Of a stretch of 33,065 bases of DNA, positions 8,570 through 17,806 are shown in pieces. The DNA is taken from positions 1 to 33,065 of the forward strand of contig CACYRS010000024.1 of NCBI GenBank assembly GCA_902776935.1, in the 5' to 3' direction. The notes below the pieces were generated by a model. That model searched no databases. It had not been told where the DNA came from and worked only from the letters and a program-made list of their open reading frames with translations. The translations under genes were made by a program, and so were the position numbers. This DNA comes from an uncultured Prevotellaceae bacterium. GTDB lineage: Bacteria; Bacteroidota; Bacteroidia; Bacteroidales; Bacteroidaceae. The number at the start of each line of letters is the position of its first letter. The first letter of the stretch is position 1.

Positions 8570-9394
8570 TTATAGGGTATATACTTTCTCTCTTACATAT
8601 TGGGCCCAATCAATGGCATTCCGACTCTTATCAAAGGTCTGCCAGGGGATTGGTCTTCCGATAGCCACGCGGAAGGTTTTATGTACGTTTTTGTACATTT
8701 CATCGACAAGAAACATCATCGCCAGGTTGAAAGGTAGGCACTTATCACTGAAATTCGCCAACCTATAGAAGAAGTTCGAGTTCTGTCCTCCAAAATGAAT
8801 GGGAACAACGTCGCGATGGTACTCAACACTCTTTGAAATAAACGTCTTGGACCAGGGAATATCCCTGATTTCACCTTTATGCTTCCTGGAACAAAGGCCA
8901 GCAGGGAACAACAGCATGTGATTGTCGCTCTCGAATCCAGCTTTCACCATAGCAGGAAAGTTCCGACTCTGACCTCCCGTCTTGTTAATTGGAATACAAA
9001 CCGGAGCAAGACCAGGCAGATTCATTAGGAGGTCATTAACCAGATAACGGAATTTGCCATTATAATGGCGCCCTATTATAGCACCCAGCGCTACACCATC
9101 TTCACCACCAAGTGGATGATTGCTAACAAAAGTGTAGAGTTTGCCATCTTCTGGGTCAGGAAGATTCTCATTACCATCTATCTCAAGTGTCATGTCTAGG
9201 TATTTGACACACTCCTCAAGCCACTCTACTCCACTCTTATCACGGCTATCCCAAAGAAACGCATTCACTTGATCCTGATGGATGATACGCTTCAACCAAC
9301 TAACGAGCACCCCAGGCACAAACTTCGCCTTAGAGCCCATTTTCTCCTTTAGGATGACATCGATGTCTATCGTCTTTTCTGTGACAGTTGCCAT
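8570..9394 (-). CDS. PlsC-like O-acyltransferase, GlsA/OlsA-like
   Basis: The 274-residue protein belongs to the lysophospholipid acyltransferase fold. The catalytic block reads SNHPLGGEDG, a His followed by Asp with five residues between, as in the glycerol acyltransferase subgroup with NHPxGGxDG. Other family features are PVCIPINKTGGQSRNF and LLFPAGLCSRKHKGEIRD. With the GNAT-type partner 26 bp downstream it is predicted to O-acylate an N-acyl amino acid at the inner membrane. The start at 9394 (MATVTEKT) follows a TATTTTTG promoter element. The longer frame adds a hydrophobic 25-residue segment that would lie across the promoter. Confidence 0.78.
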   Translation of the reverse strand: MATVTEKTIDIDVILKEKMGSKAKFVPGVLVSWLKRIIHQDQVNAFLWDSRDKSGVEWLEECVKYLDMTLEIDGNENLPDPEDGKLYTFVSNHPLGGEDGVALGAIIGRHYNGKFRYLVNDLLMNLPGLAPVCIPINKTGGQSRNFPAMVKAGFESDNHMLLFPAGLCSRKHKGEIRDIPWSKTFISKSVEYHRDVVPIHFGGQNSNFFYRLANFSDKCLPFNLAMMFLVDEMYKNVHKTFRVAIGRPIPWQTFDKSRNAIDWAQYVREKVYTL

Positions 9395-9415
9395 AAATAT
9401 TGTGCTAACAAGTTG

Positions 9416-9423
9416 CAAAAATA
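9416..9423 (-). promoter_or_regulatory. -7 box of the acyltransferase operon promoter
   Basis: The minus strand reads TATTTTTG followed by CA, 21 bp before the start at 9394. A TTTG sits on the minus strand at 9446-9449, 22 bp upstream, a looser spacing than usual. It diverges from the mraZ promoter. Between the two promoters (about 9450-9600) I see only AT-rich sequence and a weak hairpin at 9518-9535. Confidence 0.55.
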
Positions 9424-9600
9424 GCACAAATCTTTCAATTATGAGCAAAAATCGGAAAAAATCTTTCAAAAAGAATGTAATTTTTACACATTTAATATTT
9501 TTTGTTCGCAGGTTTAAGTTTTGTTATCACAAAAACAACCCTCAGTATGTAAATTCTGAAATAGCAAAAGAGAGCCTCAAAAGTTAAAAATACTAAACGG

Positions 9601-9636
9601 TGGGGAATTAATTTATAAAAGTGGGTGAAAATGGGG
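9601..9636 (+). promoter_or_regulatory. Probable MraZ operator: TGGGN repeats upstream of mraZ
   Basis: TGGGG (9601-9605), TGGGT (9622-9626) and TGGGG (9632-9636) occur on the same strand. The last two are separated by exactly 5 bp, the spacing known for MraZ binding repeats upstream of mraZ in Escherichia coli. The first is 21 bp, two helical turns, further out. The repeats end 10 bp before the -7 box, so bound MraZ would occupy the promoter and repress its own operon. Confidence 0.7.
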
Positions 9637-9646
9637 AGAATTTGCA

Positions 9647-9654
9647 TAACTTTG
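9647..9654 (+). promoter_or_regulatory. -7 box of the dcw cluster promoter
   Basis: TAACTTTG lies 29 bp before the mraZ ATG. No TTTG is seen at the -33 distance; that position is occupied by the TGGGT repeat. Confidence 0.6.
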
Positions 9655-9683
9655 TTGCCGAATTCTTTTTTGAATATGTACGT

Positions 9684-10139
9684 ATGCGATTTTTAGGTAA
9701 CATAGAGGCAAAAACAGATGCTAAAGGAAGAGCTTTCCTGCCAGCAGTATTCCGTAAGGTGCTACAAGCATCTGGCGAGGAAAATCTTGTTTTGCGCAAG
9801 GATATCTTCCAGCAGTGCCTGGTATTGTTTCCTGAAAGCGTATGGAACCAAAGGGTTGACTTGCTGAAATCACAGCTGAAACAATGGAAACCCGCCCATC
9901 AGCAGATACTAAGACAGTTCGTTTCCGAAGCAGAAGTAGTATCACTGGACGGCAATGGGCGATTCCTGATTTCCAAACGACTCCAGCAGGCAGCAGCCCT
10001 TGAACAAGATCTCCAGTTTATCGGAGTAGACGACACGATAGAGATATGGTCTCCACAACATCTAAAAGAGTCGCTAAAGACAGATGAAGAGTTTGGAGCC
10101 GAACTTGAAAACATCATGAATACCAACGACGCATTATGA
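9684..10139 (+). CDS. mraZ: MraZ, transcriptional regulator of the dcw cluster
   Basis: This 151-residue protein is of normal MraZ length and has two SpoVT-AbrB-like halves: GNIEAKTDAKGRAFLPAVFRK near the start and VVSLDGNGRFLISKRL around 93-108. MraZ forms a ring that binds spaced TGGGN repeats upstream of its own gene and represses division and wall genes. The ATG at 9684 (MRFLGNIE) is the family start. A longer frame from 9621 would run through the operator and promoter. It is the first gene of the dcw cluster and overlaps rsmH by 4 bp (ATGA). Confidence 0.95.
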   Translation: MRFLGNIEAKTDAKGRAFLPAVFRKVLQASGEENLVLRKDIFQQCLVLFPESVWNQRVDLLKSQLKQWKPAHQQILRQFVSEAEVVSLDGNGRFLISKRLQQAAALEQDLQFIGVDDTIEIWSPQHLKESLKTDEEFGAELENIMNTNDAL

Positions 10140-11050
10140 TTAAAACGGCTGAAACTTATCACGTTCCAGTACTCCTCAAGGAGAGCGTCGACGGGCTTGA
10201 CATCAAGCCCGACGGTGTTTATATAGATGTAACCTTCGGAGGAGGGGGACACAGCAAGGAGATATTGACAAGACTGAGTAAAAAAGGACATCTGTACAGC
10301 TTTGACCAGGATGCCGATGCCGAGAAAAATATCGTCAATGATGGTAGATTCACGTTTGTCAGGAGCAACTTCAGATACATCAAAAACTGGATGCGGTATT
10401 ATGGGGTTGAACATATTGACGGCTTATTGGCAGACCTGGGTGTCTCGAGTCATCATTTCGATGATGAGAGCAGAGGTTTTTCATTCCGCTATGATGCTCC
10501 TCTTGATATGCGAATGAACAAAAGGGCAGGACAGACAGCTGCAGACATCCTCAACGATTATGACGAAGAACAGATAGCAGACATCCTCTATATCTACGGT
10601 GAACTGAAGAATGCCCGTAAGATTGCTTCCACCATCGTCAAGTCGAGACAGTCTAAGAGAATAGACACTACAGGCGATCTGCTTAACTTAGTAACAAGTC
10701 TCTTCGCAAAAGAACGAGAGAAAAAAGAGATTGCCAAACTGTTTCAGGCTCTCCGTATAGAGGTAAACCACGAGATGGACGCCCTGAAGGAGATGCTTAA
10801 TGGAGCCAAGGATCTGCTTTGTGAAGGCGGCCGCCTGTCTGTGATAACATATCACTCCTTAGAGGACAGGATAGTCAAGAACTTCATCAAGGCCGGTAAC
10901 GCAGAAGGAAAAGTAACCCAGGATTTCTTCGGCCGTATAGAGGCTCCTTTCAAGGCTGTTAACAACAAGATTATTGTGCCCGACGAATCAGAGCAGGAGA
11001 GCAACCCCCGTAGTCGTAGTGCAAAGTTAAGAATAGCAGAGAAATTGTAA
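10136..11050 (+). CDS. rsmH: 16S rRNA m4C1402 methyltransferase RsmH (MraW)
   Basis: The 304-residue enzyme methylates N4 of cytidine 1402 in 16S rRNA using S-adenosylmethionine. The SAM-binding loop DVTFGGGGHS is at 31-40. Family blocks LADLGVSSHHFD, GFSFRYDAPLDMRM, FQALRIEVNHE and VITYHSLEDRIVK follow, and the C terminus has the usual NPRSRSAKLR. The start overlaps the mraZ stop by 4 bp, which suggests translational coupling. It lies 2 bp before ftsL. Confidence 0.96.
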   Translation: MIKTAETYHVPVLLKESVDGLDIKPDGVYIDVTFGGGGHSKEILTRLSKKGHLYSFDQDADAEKNIVNDGRFTFVRSNFRYIKNWMRYYGVEHIDGLLADLGVSSHHFDDESRGFSFRYDAPLDMRMNKRAGQTAADILNDYDEEQIADILYIYGELKNARKIASTIVKSRQSKRIDTTGDLLNLVTSLFAKEREKKEIAKLFQALRIEVNHEMDALKEMLNGAKDLLCEGGRLSVITYHSLEDRIVKNFIKAGNAEGKVTQDFFGRIEAPFKAVNNKIIVPDESEQESNPRSRSAKLRIAEKL

Positions 11051-11052
11051 TC

Positions 11053-11520
11053 ATGGACGAGAACGAGATAATACAGGAACAAGAGAAGGTGGAAGAGCCT
11101 GTCAGCATCAAGGAAGAAGCTGCTGAGATAAAAGAACAGGCCAAGAAGACCATCCAGAAGATCAAGGCAACAGCAAAGGAGGAAGATCCTAAGCTGTCAT
11201 CGGCCGTGACTCTTCGGTCCATTCTTGGTGGTGACTTCCTCACAGCAGAGATGGTTCGTCACCAGATATGGCTCATGGTACTCATTGTGTTGTTCACCAT
11301 CGTGTACGTTGCCTTCAGATATCAGTGCCAGCAGGATATGATTGCTATCGATAAGATGGAAAAAGAACTGCTTGACGCCAAATACAGGGCATTATCTAGT
11401 TCGAGTACACTGACAGAGAAATGTCGTGAGAGTCACGTGCTTGATGCTTTAAAGAACAACAAGGACAGTTTGCTGCATATAGCAGATCAGCCACCTTATA
11501 AAATATATATAGATGAGTAG
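11053..11520 (+). CDS. ftsL: FtsL-like divisome membrane protein
   Basis: The 155-residue bitopic protein has a charged cytoplasmic region (1-70, with an acidic/lysine coil at 10-45), one membrane segment (about 71-89, QIWLMVLIVLFTIVYVAF) and a periplasmic coil. FtsL forms a complex with FtsB and FtsQ and helps activate FtsWI. Sequence identity within FtsL is always low, so the call rests on size, topology and position between rsmH and ftsI. The cytoplasmic part is long compared with the E. coli protein. Its end overlaps the ftsI start by 8 bp. Confidence 0.85.
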   Translation: MDENEIIQEQEKVEEPVSIKEEAAEIKEQAKKTIQKIKATAKEEDPKLSSAVTLRSILGGDFLTAEMVRHQIWLMVLIVLFTIVYVAFRYQCQQDMIAIDKMEKELLDAKYRALSSSSTLTEKCRESHVLDALKNNKDSLLHIADQPPYKIYIDE

Positions 11521-13699
11521 GTTCAGTACAGATAAGGTCATGCCAAGGTACTTCGCTATTGCGGTTGTACTTACGCTTATAGGTTTTGCCATCATCGGCA
11601 AGGCAATGTATATCATGACCGCAAAGAAAGAATACTGGAACGAGGTGGCATCACGTCTGAAACGAGACAGTGTCACCGTTAAACCTAATCGTGGTAACAT
11701 CCTCAGCTGCGACGGACAGCTCATGGCCAGCAGTATTCCTGAATACAAGCTGTTTATTGATTTCCAGGCAGGCGCAACAGACTCTGTAGGAAACCACAAA
11801 CGTGACTCACTATGGACAGAGAATATCGATACCATATGCCATGAGCTAAACCAGATATTCCCTTCAAGATCTGCAGAGGAGTTTAAGACACATCTGCTGG
11901 AAGGCAAGAAAAAGGTCATGAAGAACGGTAGTATCGGAGCACGCCACTGGGCTATCTGGCCACGTCGCGTGGACTATAACACTTTCTGCGAAGTACGAAA
12001 ACTGCCCATCTTCTGTGAGCGTCCTGGTGTAGGAGGATTCCATTGGGAGGAATTTAATGCAAGACGTAAGCCTTTCACCACCTTGGCAAGACGAACCATC
12101 GGAGACCTCTTCGGAGAGATTGACAGTGCAAAGAATGGGCTTGAACTTGCATTCGACAAGGAGCTACGAGGCACCAATGGATTAATGCATCGTCGTAAGG
12201 TTCTTCAGAAATATTTGGACATCCCTGTCCTCAACCCTATAGATGGATGTGACATCGTTACAACTATCGATGTAGGCATGCAGGACCTGGCAGAAAGAGC
12301 CGTTGTTGAAGAGCTTAAAGAGATAAACGGTGAGATGGGAGTAGCCATCCTTATGGAGGTAAAGACTGGCGATATTAAAGCTATTGTCAACATGACTCGA
12401 GGTGCTGACGGTGAGTATTATGAGATGGTAAACAATGCCATCAGTTTCCGTTGTGAGCCTGGCTCTGTATTCAAAGTGGCATCGTTCCTCGTTGCCCTCG
12501 ATGACGGAGTTGTGGATACCAGTTTTGTCATTCATACTGGAAGTGGTGTCATGGAGATGCACGGCCGCCCTATGAAGGATCACAACTGGCGTCGTGGAGG
12601 TTATCAGGATATCAATGTAGCACGTGCACTTGAAGTGAGCTCGAATATTGGGGTTAGCTATGTTATCGACAAATTCTATGGCAGTAATCCTAAGAAATAT
12701 GTTGAAGGTCTCTATCGTGTAGGCATTCATGAGGACCTTAAGTTACCGCTTATGGGTTACCATACACCATCTATTCGTATGCCGGACACAAAGACCACCG
12801 ATCGCTCAAAATACTGGAGTAAGACCACACTGCCTTGGATGAGTATCGGATACGAGACACAGATTGCTCCTATTAATACTGTCGCATTCTATAATGCCAT
12901 CGCCAACGACGGTAAGATGATGCAACCTCGTTTTGTAAAGCAGCTAGTTAAGGACGGACAGGTTATTAAGGAATTCGAGCCTGTAGTGCTTAAAGAACAG
13001 ATTGCAAAGCCAAAAGCCATCAAGACCATGCAGACGATACTCGAACACGTTGTAAGTCAGGGTCTTGGAAAGAAGGCGGGTTCAAGATCTTTCAAGGTAG
13101 CTGGAAAGACAGGAACGGCACAGGTGGCAGACCAATATGGAGGATATCACTCCGGAACAACTAGATACTGGTTGTCTTTTGCGGGATATTTCCCTGCTGA
13201 CAATCCGAGATACAGTTGTATCGTTTGTCTTAAGAAATCAGGTCTTCCTGCATCAGGTGGCGGTATGAGTGGAGTTGTATTCCATCATATTTCAGAAGGA
13301 GTCATGGCTCATAATCTGAAACTAAGTGTGGATGATGCCAGAGACACCACTTCAATATTCATACCCGATGTCAAAAACGGTAATGTCATGGCTGCCGATG
13401 ATGTGTTAAGTCACCTTGGAGTAAAGACCAATGTTAACTGGAATGGCTCATATTCCAACGGAAATCCTGTGTGGGGCACGGCCGTTAGACAGGCAAAGAA
13501 TGTACAGCTAACACAGGTAACCACCCAACGTGGCATCATTCCCGATTTGACAGGAATGGGAGCACGTGATGCTGTCTATCTTTTAGAGAGTCGTGGAGTA
13601 AAAGCCATCATCAAGGGTAGAGGTAAGGTAAAGTCACAGAGCATATATAGTGGCACAGCCATCAAACAAGGCATGGCCTGCGAATTACATCTAGAATAA
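11513..13699 (+). CDS. ftsI: Division transpeptidase FtsI (PBP3-like) with PASTA domain
   Basis: This 728-residue class B penicillin-binding protein cross-links septal peptidoglycan. An N-terminal membrane anchor (about 11-34) is followed by a dimerisation domain with the conserved PNRGNILSCDG block (58-68). The transpeptidase domain has the active-site SVFK (Ser318-Lys321), SSN (376-378) and KTGT (532-535). A single PASTA domain occupies about 672-728 (GIIPDLTGMGARDAVYLLES). C-terminal PASTA on FtsI is usual in Bacteroidota but absent from E. coli FtsI. The gene overlaps ftsL by 8 bp and is followed by murE after 15 bp. Confidence 0.95.
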   Translation: MSRFSTDKVMPRYFAIAVVLTLIGFAIIGKAMYIMTAKKEYWNEVASRLKRDSVTVKPNRGNILSCDGQLMASSIPEYKLFIDFQAGATDSVGNHKRDSLWTENIDTICHELNQIFPSRSAEEFKTHLLEGKKKVMKNGSIGARHWAIWPRRVDYNTFCEVRKLPIFCERPGVGGFHWEEFNARRKPFTTLARRTIGDLFGEIDSAKNGLELAFDKELRGTNGLMHRRKVLQKYLDIPVLNPIDGCDIVTTIDVGMQDLAERAVVEELKEINGEMGVAILMEVKTGDIKAIVNMTRGADGEYYEMVNNAISFRCEPGSVFKVASFLVALDDGVVDTSFVIHTGSGVMEMHGRPMKDHNWRRGGYQDINVARALEVSSNIGVSYVIDKFYGSNPKKYVEGLYRVGIHEDLKLPLMGYHTPSIRMPDTKTTDRSKYWSKTTLPWMSIGYETQIAPINTVAFYNAIANDGKMMQPRFVKQLVKDGQVIKEFEPVVLKEQIAKPKAIKTMQTILEHVVSQGLGKKAGSRSFKVAGKTGTAQVADQYGGYHSGTTRYWLSFAGYFPADNPRYSCIVCLKKSGLPASGGGMSGVVFHHISEGVMAHNLKLSVDDARDTTSIFIPDVKNGNVMAADDVLSHLGVKTNVNWNGSYSNGNPVWGTAVRQAKNVQLTQVTTQRGIIPDLTGMGARDAVYLLESRGVKAIIKGRGKVKSQSIYSGTAIKQGMACELHLE

Positions 13700-13714
13700 A
13701 AAAGAAACAAAGAT

Positions 13715-15166
13715 ATGAGGTTAAGTGAGTTACTAAAAAATGTAGAGGTATTAAATACCCTCGGCGACATTGACAAAGAAATTACGGGTGTCAACATCGA
13801 TTCACGTCGTATTGAGGCTGGGCACCTCTTCGTAGCCATACCCGGCACTCAGACCGACGGGCATAAATTCATACCCAAGGCCATTGAACAAGGTGCTACG
13901 GCAATTTTGTGCGAATATTTCCCAAATACGCGTGTGCCCGGAGTAACTTACATTGCCGTAGAGTCAACAGAAGACTGGGTTGGAGAAGTGGCAACACAGT
14001 TTTATGGCGACCCTTCTACAAAGCTAAACCTGGTAGGAGTAACAGGAACAAACGGCAAGACAACTATCGCCACCTTATTATATAATATGTTCCGCAAGTT
14101 CGGACACAAATGTGGTCTGCTATCTACAGTATGTAACTATATTGAGGGTGAGCCAATTCCGGCAGATCACACGACACCTGATCCGATAGAGCTGAATCGT
14201 CTTCTGTCGAAGATGGTGGATGCCGGGTGTGAATACGCTTTTATGGAATGTAGTAGTCATGCCATCGCCCAGAAACGTATAGGAGGACTTAAGTTCAAGG
14301 GCGGTCTGTTTACAAACCTCACACGTGACCACCTCGACTATCACGGAACATTCGAAAACTATCGTGATGCAAAGAAAGCATTCTTCGATGGTCTTGGTAA
14401 GGATGCATTTGCCATAACAAATGCTGACGACAAGAACGGCATGTTTATGGTTCAGAATACGAAAGCTACAGTAAAGACCTATTCTACCCGTAGCATGGCA
14501 GACTTCAAGGCAAAGATCATCGAGTGTCATTTCGAGGGCATGTATCTTGATATCGATGGCCACGAAGTAGGAGTGCAGTTTATTGGTAAATTCAATGTAA
14601 GCAACCTCCTGGCCGTTTATGGAGCAGCAGTTATGCTTGGCAAGAAACCAGAGGACATCCTTGTAATCATGAGTACTCTTAAGAGTGTCAACGGACGTCT
14701 TGAGCCAATCCACTCACCAGAGGGATATACTGCAATCGTAGATTATGCTCACACACCTGATGCATTGGAGAATGTACTTAATGCCATCCATGAGGTTCTC
14801 GATGGTCAGGGTAGTGTGATAACTGTCTGTGGAGCAGGAGGTAATCGTGATAAGGGCAAACGTCCTTTGATGGCCCAGGAGGCTGTAAAACAGAGCGACA
14901 GGGTTATCATCACGTCAGACAACCCTCGTTTTGAAGAGCCACAGGATATCATCAACGATATGCTTGCAGGTCTCGATGCAAAACAGATGAAGAAGGTGAT
15001 AAGCATCGTCGACAGAAAAGAGGCTATCCGTACAGCTTGTATGATGGCAAAGAAAGGCGATGTGATTCTCATTGCTGGAAAAGGCCATGAGGACTATCAG
15101 GAGATACAAGGAGTGAAGCATCATTTCGATGACAAAGAGGTTGTCAGGGAGATTTTCGGAAATTAA
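13715..15166 (+). CDS. murE: UDP-MurNAc-tripeptide ligase MurE (meso-diaminopimelate adding)
   Basis: The 483-residue cytoplasmic ATP-dependent ligase adds the third residue to UDP-MurNAc-L-Ala-D-Glu. The Mur ligase P-loop GTNGKTT is at 111-117, and the central-domain HAIAQKR and [12 protein letters not shown] blocks are present. The substrate-selecting motif DNPR (402-405) is the one found in meso-diaminopimelate enzymes and not in lysine enzymes, so the wall is predicted to be DAP type. An A-rich leader (AAAGAAACAAAGAT) precedes the ATG and no clear Shine-Dalgarno is seen. Confidence 0.96.
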   Translation: MRLSELLKNVEVLNTLGDIDKEITGVNIDSRRIEAGHLFVAIPGTQTDGHKFIPKAIEQGATAILCEYFPNTRVPGVTYIAVESTEDWVGEVATQFYGDPSTKLNLVGVTGTNGKTTIATLLYNMFRKFGHKCGLLSTVCNYIEGEPIPADHTTPDPIELNRLLSKMVDAGCEYAFMECSSHAIAQKRIGGLKFKGGLFTNLTRDHLDYHGTFENYRDAKKAFFDGLGKDAFAITNADDKNGMFMVQNTKATVKTYSTRSMADFKAKIIECHFEGMYLDIDGHEVGVQFIGKFNVSNLLAVYGAAVMLGKKPEDILVIMSTLKSVNGRLEPIHSPEGYTAIVDYAHTPDALENVLNAIHEVLDGQGSVITVCGAGGNRDKGKRPLMAQEAVKQSDRVIITSDNPRFEEPQDIINDMLAGLDAKQMKKVISIVDRKEAIRTACMMAKKGDVILIAGKGHEDYQEIQGVKHHFDDKEVVREIFGN

Positions 15167-15190
15167 AAAGGGATATTAAGGAAAAAGGTT

Positions 15191-16462
15191 ATGCTGTATT
15201 ATTTCTTCAGATTCTTAGATCAGTTCGATATTCCAGGCTCACACATGTGGTCCTATATATCATTCCGTTCACTTCTTACACTTATTCTCTCGTTGCTTAT
15301 CTCTGCCTGGTTTGGTGAGTTCTTCATCAAATGGATGAAACGCAGGAAAATCTTCGAGACAGAGCGTGACCCAAGCATTGATCCCTTCGGAGTAGAGAAG
15401 AAAGGTGTTCCCACAATGGGAGGAATTATCATCATCGTAAGTATTCTTGTTCCGGTATTGCTGTTCGGACGACTGAGGAACACCTACCTCATACTGATGA
15501 TAATAACAACAATATGGCTGGGATTCCTTGGCTTCCTCGATGACTATATCAAGATCTTCAGGAGAAACAAGGATGGTCTGAAGGGAAAATGGAAGATTGT
15601 AGGCCAGTTTAGCATTGGTTTCATCGTAGGACTCGTACTCTGGCTCAGTCCGGATGTTGTGGTACGTGAAAACATCAACTCCACTCAGCAGAATCAGGAG
15701 ATTGTGGTAAAACATAAGAAAGAGGCGGTAAAGTCGCTGCAGACAACTATACCATTCGTAAAGAATCATAACCTGAATTACTCTGATATTATGTCTTTCT
15801 GTGGAGAGTATAAGGTGGCTGCAGGTTGGATTCTCTTTGTCTTCATGACGATATTCATTGTTACAGGAGTATCCAATGGTGCTAACCTGAATGACGGAAT
15901 GGACGGAATGTGTGCAGGAAACTCCGCAATAATAGGAGTGGCACTGGGCATACTCGCTTATGTATCATCGCATATAGGATATGCATCATATTTTGACATC
16001 ATGTATATACCACACTCCGAGGAGTTGGTGGTATTCCTCTGTGCTTTCGTCGGAGCTATGATAGGATTCCTATGGTATAACGCTTTCCCTGCGCAGGTGT
16101 TTATGGGAGATACCGGCTCACTTACCATTGGAGGAATCATTGGAGTATGTGCTGTTATCATCCACAAGGAGATTCTGCTTGCTATCCTGTGTGGTATCTT
16201 CTTTATGGAGAGCCTCAGCGTTATCATTCAGACACAATGGTTCAAGATACAGAAGAGAAAGGGCAAGAGAGTACGAGTATTCCGTGCAGCCCCAATCCAC
16301 GACACATTCCGTAAGCTCGATTCACAACTCGATGCTACGAGTACATATATTCTAAAAGGCTGGCCTAACCGTCCTTTCCACGAGTCAAAGATAACCATCA
16401 GATTCTGGATCGTAAGTATTATTCTGGCTGCCTTGACAATTATAACACTAAAGATGCGATAA
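15191..16462 (+). CDS. mraY: Phospho-MurNAc-pentapeptide transferase MraY
   Basis: This polytopic inner-membrane enzyme transfers phospho-MurNAc-pentapeptide to undecaprenyl phosphate, forming lipid I. Catalytic residues are recognisable: Asp117-Asp118 in LDDYIK, NLNDGMDGM (232-240) and MGDTGS (305-310). At 423 residues it is about 60 longer than the E. coli enzyme. The extra length is mainly a polar insert around 155-207 and an enlarged loop near 365-398. In that loop the usual HHH triplet reads PIHDT (His370, Asp371, Thr372). The gene follows murE by 24 bp and has an AAGGAAAAAGG stretch just before its ATG, one of the few purine-rich ribosome-binding-like sites here. Confidence 0.95.
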   Translation: MLYYFFRFLDQFDIPGSHMWSYISFRSLLTLILSLLISAWFGEFFIKWMKRRKIFETERDPSIDPFGVEKKGVPTMGGIIIIVSILVPVLLFGRLRNTYLILMIITTIWLGFLGFLDDYIKIFRRNKDGLKGKWKIVGQFSIGFIVGLVLWLSPDVVVRENINSTQQNQEIVVKHKKEAVKSLQTTIPFVKNHNLNYSDIMSFCGEYKVAAGWILFVFMTIFIVTGVSNGANLNDGMDGMCAGNSAIIGVALGILAYVSSHIGYASYFDIMYIPHSEELVVFLCAFVGAMIGFLWYNAFPAQVFMGDTGSLTIGGIIGVCAVIIHKEILLAILCGIFFMESLSVIIQTQWFKIQKRKGKRVRVFRAAPIHDTFRKLDSQLDATSTYILKGWPNRPFHESKITIRFWIVSIILAALTIITLKMR

Positions 16463-16466
16463 GAAG

Positions 16467-17798
16467 ATGAAAAGAATAGTAATTTTAGGAGCAGGTGAGA
16501 GCGGAGCAGGTGCTGCCGTACTCGCAAAGAAGGAAGGTTTCGAGGTGTTTGTTTCCGACATGTCGAAGATTGCCGCAAAATATCAGAAACAGCTCAACGA
16601 TCACAATATTGAGTGGGAAGAAGGACAGCATACTGAAGAGAAGATCCTCAATGCTGACGAGATCATCAAGAGTCCAGGTATTCCAGATACTGCACCTATA
16701 GTTAAGAAGGCTATCGACAAGGGGATACATATCATCAGTGAGATAGAGTTTGCCGGACGCTATACCCATTCCAAGATGATCTGTATCACTGGTTCTAACG
16801 GAAAGACGACAACCACATCCCTTATCTACCACATCTTCAAGGATGCCGGTTATGATGTAGGACTGGCAGGTAACATCGGAAACTCTCTTGCGTTACAGGT
16901 AGCAGAGGATCCGCACGAATACTATATCATCGAGCTCAGTTCTTTCCAGCTCGACAACATGTATGACTTCCGTGCCAATATCGCCATCCTGCTCAACATC
17001 ACTCCTGACCATCTCGACAGATATGGCTTTGAGATGCAGAACTACGTAGATGCCAAGATGCGTATCATCCAGAACCAGACTCCACAGGATGCCTTTATCT
17101 ATTGGGCCGATGATCCTATCATCAAGAAGGAACTGGAGAAATATGACATCAAGGCTATCCAGTATCCGTTTGCCGAACTCAAGGAAAAGGGGGTAATAGG
17201 TTACATCGAAGAAGGAAAGTACAAAATTGAGAAACCTGAGCCATTTAATATGGAACAGGAGTCGCTCAGTCTTACAGGAAAGCATAACATCTACAACTCT
17301 CTTGCTGCCGGTATCGCAGCTGATATCGCAGGTATCAAGAATGAGGAGATACGCAAGTGCCTGGGTGACTTCCCTGGTGTAGAGCATCGTCTGGAGAAGG
17401 TCTGTACAGTTCGTGGTGTACAATATATCAACGACTCTAAGGCCACTAACGTTGATGCCTGCTGGTATGCACTGGAGGCAATGAAGACAAAGGTGATTCT
17501 CATCATTGGAGGTAAGGATAAAGGTAATGACTATGACCCTATCAAGCCTCTGGTAAAGGAGAAATGCTCTGGTATCGTATATCTTGGTGCCGACAACCAA
17601 AAACTGCACGACAATTTCGACAGTCTTGGAATCCCTGTGAGGGACACCCATTCCATGAAAGAGTGTATCGAGGCTTGTTATGAAATGGCACAACCCGGTG
17701 AGACAGTATTGCTCAGTCCATGTTGCGCAAGTTTCGACCTCTTTAAGAATATGGAGGACAGAGGCGAGCAGTTTAAGGAATTGGCCAGGAATCTGTAA
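16467..17798 (+). CDS. murD: UDP-MurNAc-L-alanine:D-glutamate ligase MurD
   Basis: The 443-residue cytoplasmic ligase adds D-glutamate to UDP-MurNAc-L-Ala. An N-terminal nucleotide-binding start VILGAGESGAGAA, P-loop GSNGKTTTT (109-117), ELSSFQLD, NITPDHLDRY and the C-terminal LLSPCCASFDLFKNMEDRG are all MurD hallmarks. The gene starts 4 bp after mraY and ends 8 bp before ftsW. No internal promoter is seen. Confidence 0.96.
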   Translation: MKRIVILGAGESGAGAAVLAKKEGFEVFVSDMSKIAAKYQKQLNDHNIEWEEGQHTEEKILNADEIIKSPGIPDTAPIVKKAIDKGIHIISEIEFAGRYTHSKMICITGSNGKTTTTSLIYHIFKDAGYDVGLAGNIGNSLALQVAEDPHEYYIIELSSFQLDNMYDFRANIAILLNITPDHLDRYGFEMQNYVDAKMRIIQNQTPQDAFIYWADDPIIKKELEKYDIKAIQYPFAELKEKGVIGYIEEGKYKIEKPEPFNMEQESLSLTGKHNIYNSLAAGIAADIAGIKNEEIRKCLGDFPGVEHRLEKVCTVRGVQYINDSKATNVDACWYALEAMKTKVILIIGGKDKGNDYDPIKPLVKEKCSGIVYLGADNQKLHDNFDSLGIPVRDTHSMKECIEACYEMAQPGETVLLSPCCASFDLFKNMEDRGEQFKELARNL

Positions 17799-17806
17799 TA
17801 TAAAAT

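Noticed and set aside
9518-9535. GTTTTGT/ACAAAAA hairpin between the acyltransferase and mraZ promoters
   Set aside because: It is short and AT-only with no T tract in a useful place; it is likely chance in AT-rich DNA.
12182-12730. Long minus-strand frames inside dcw genes (for example in ftsI, murE, murD)
   Set aside because: All lie fully antisense to strongly conserved genes with clear motifs, and show no independent coding features.
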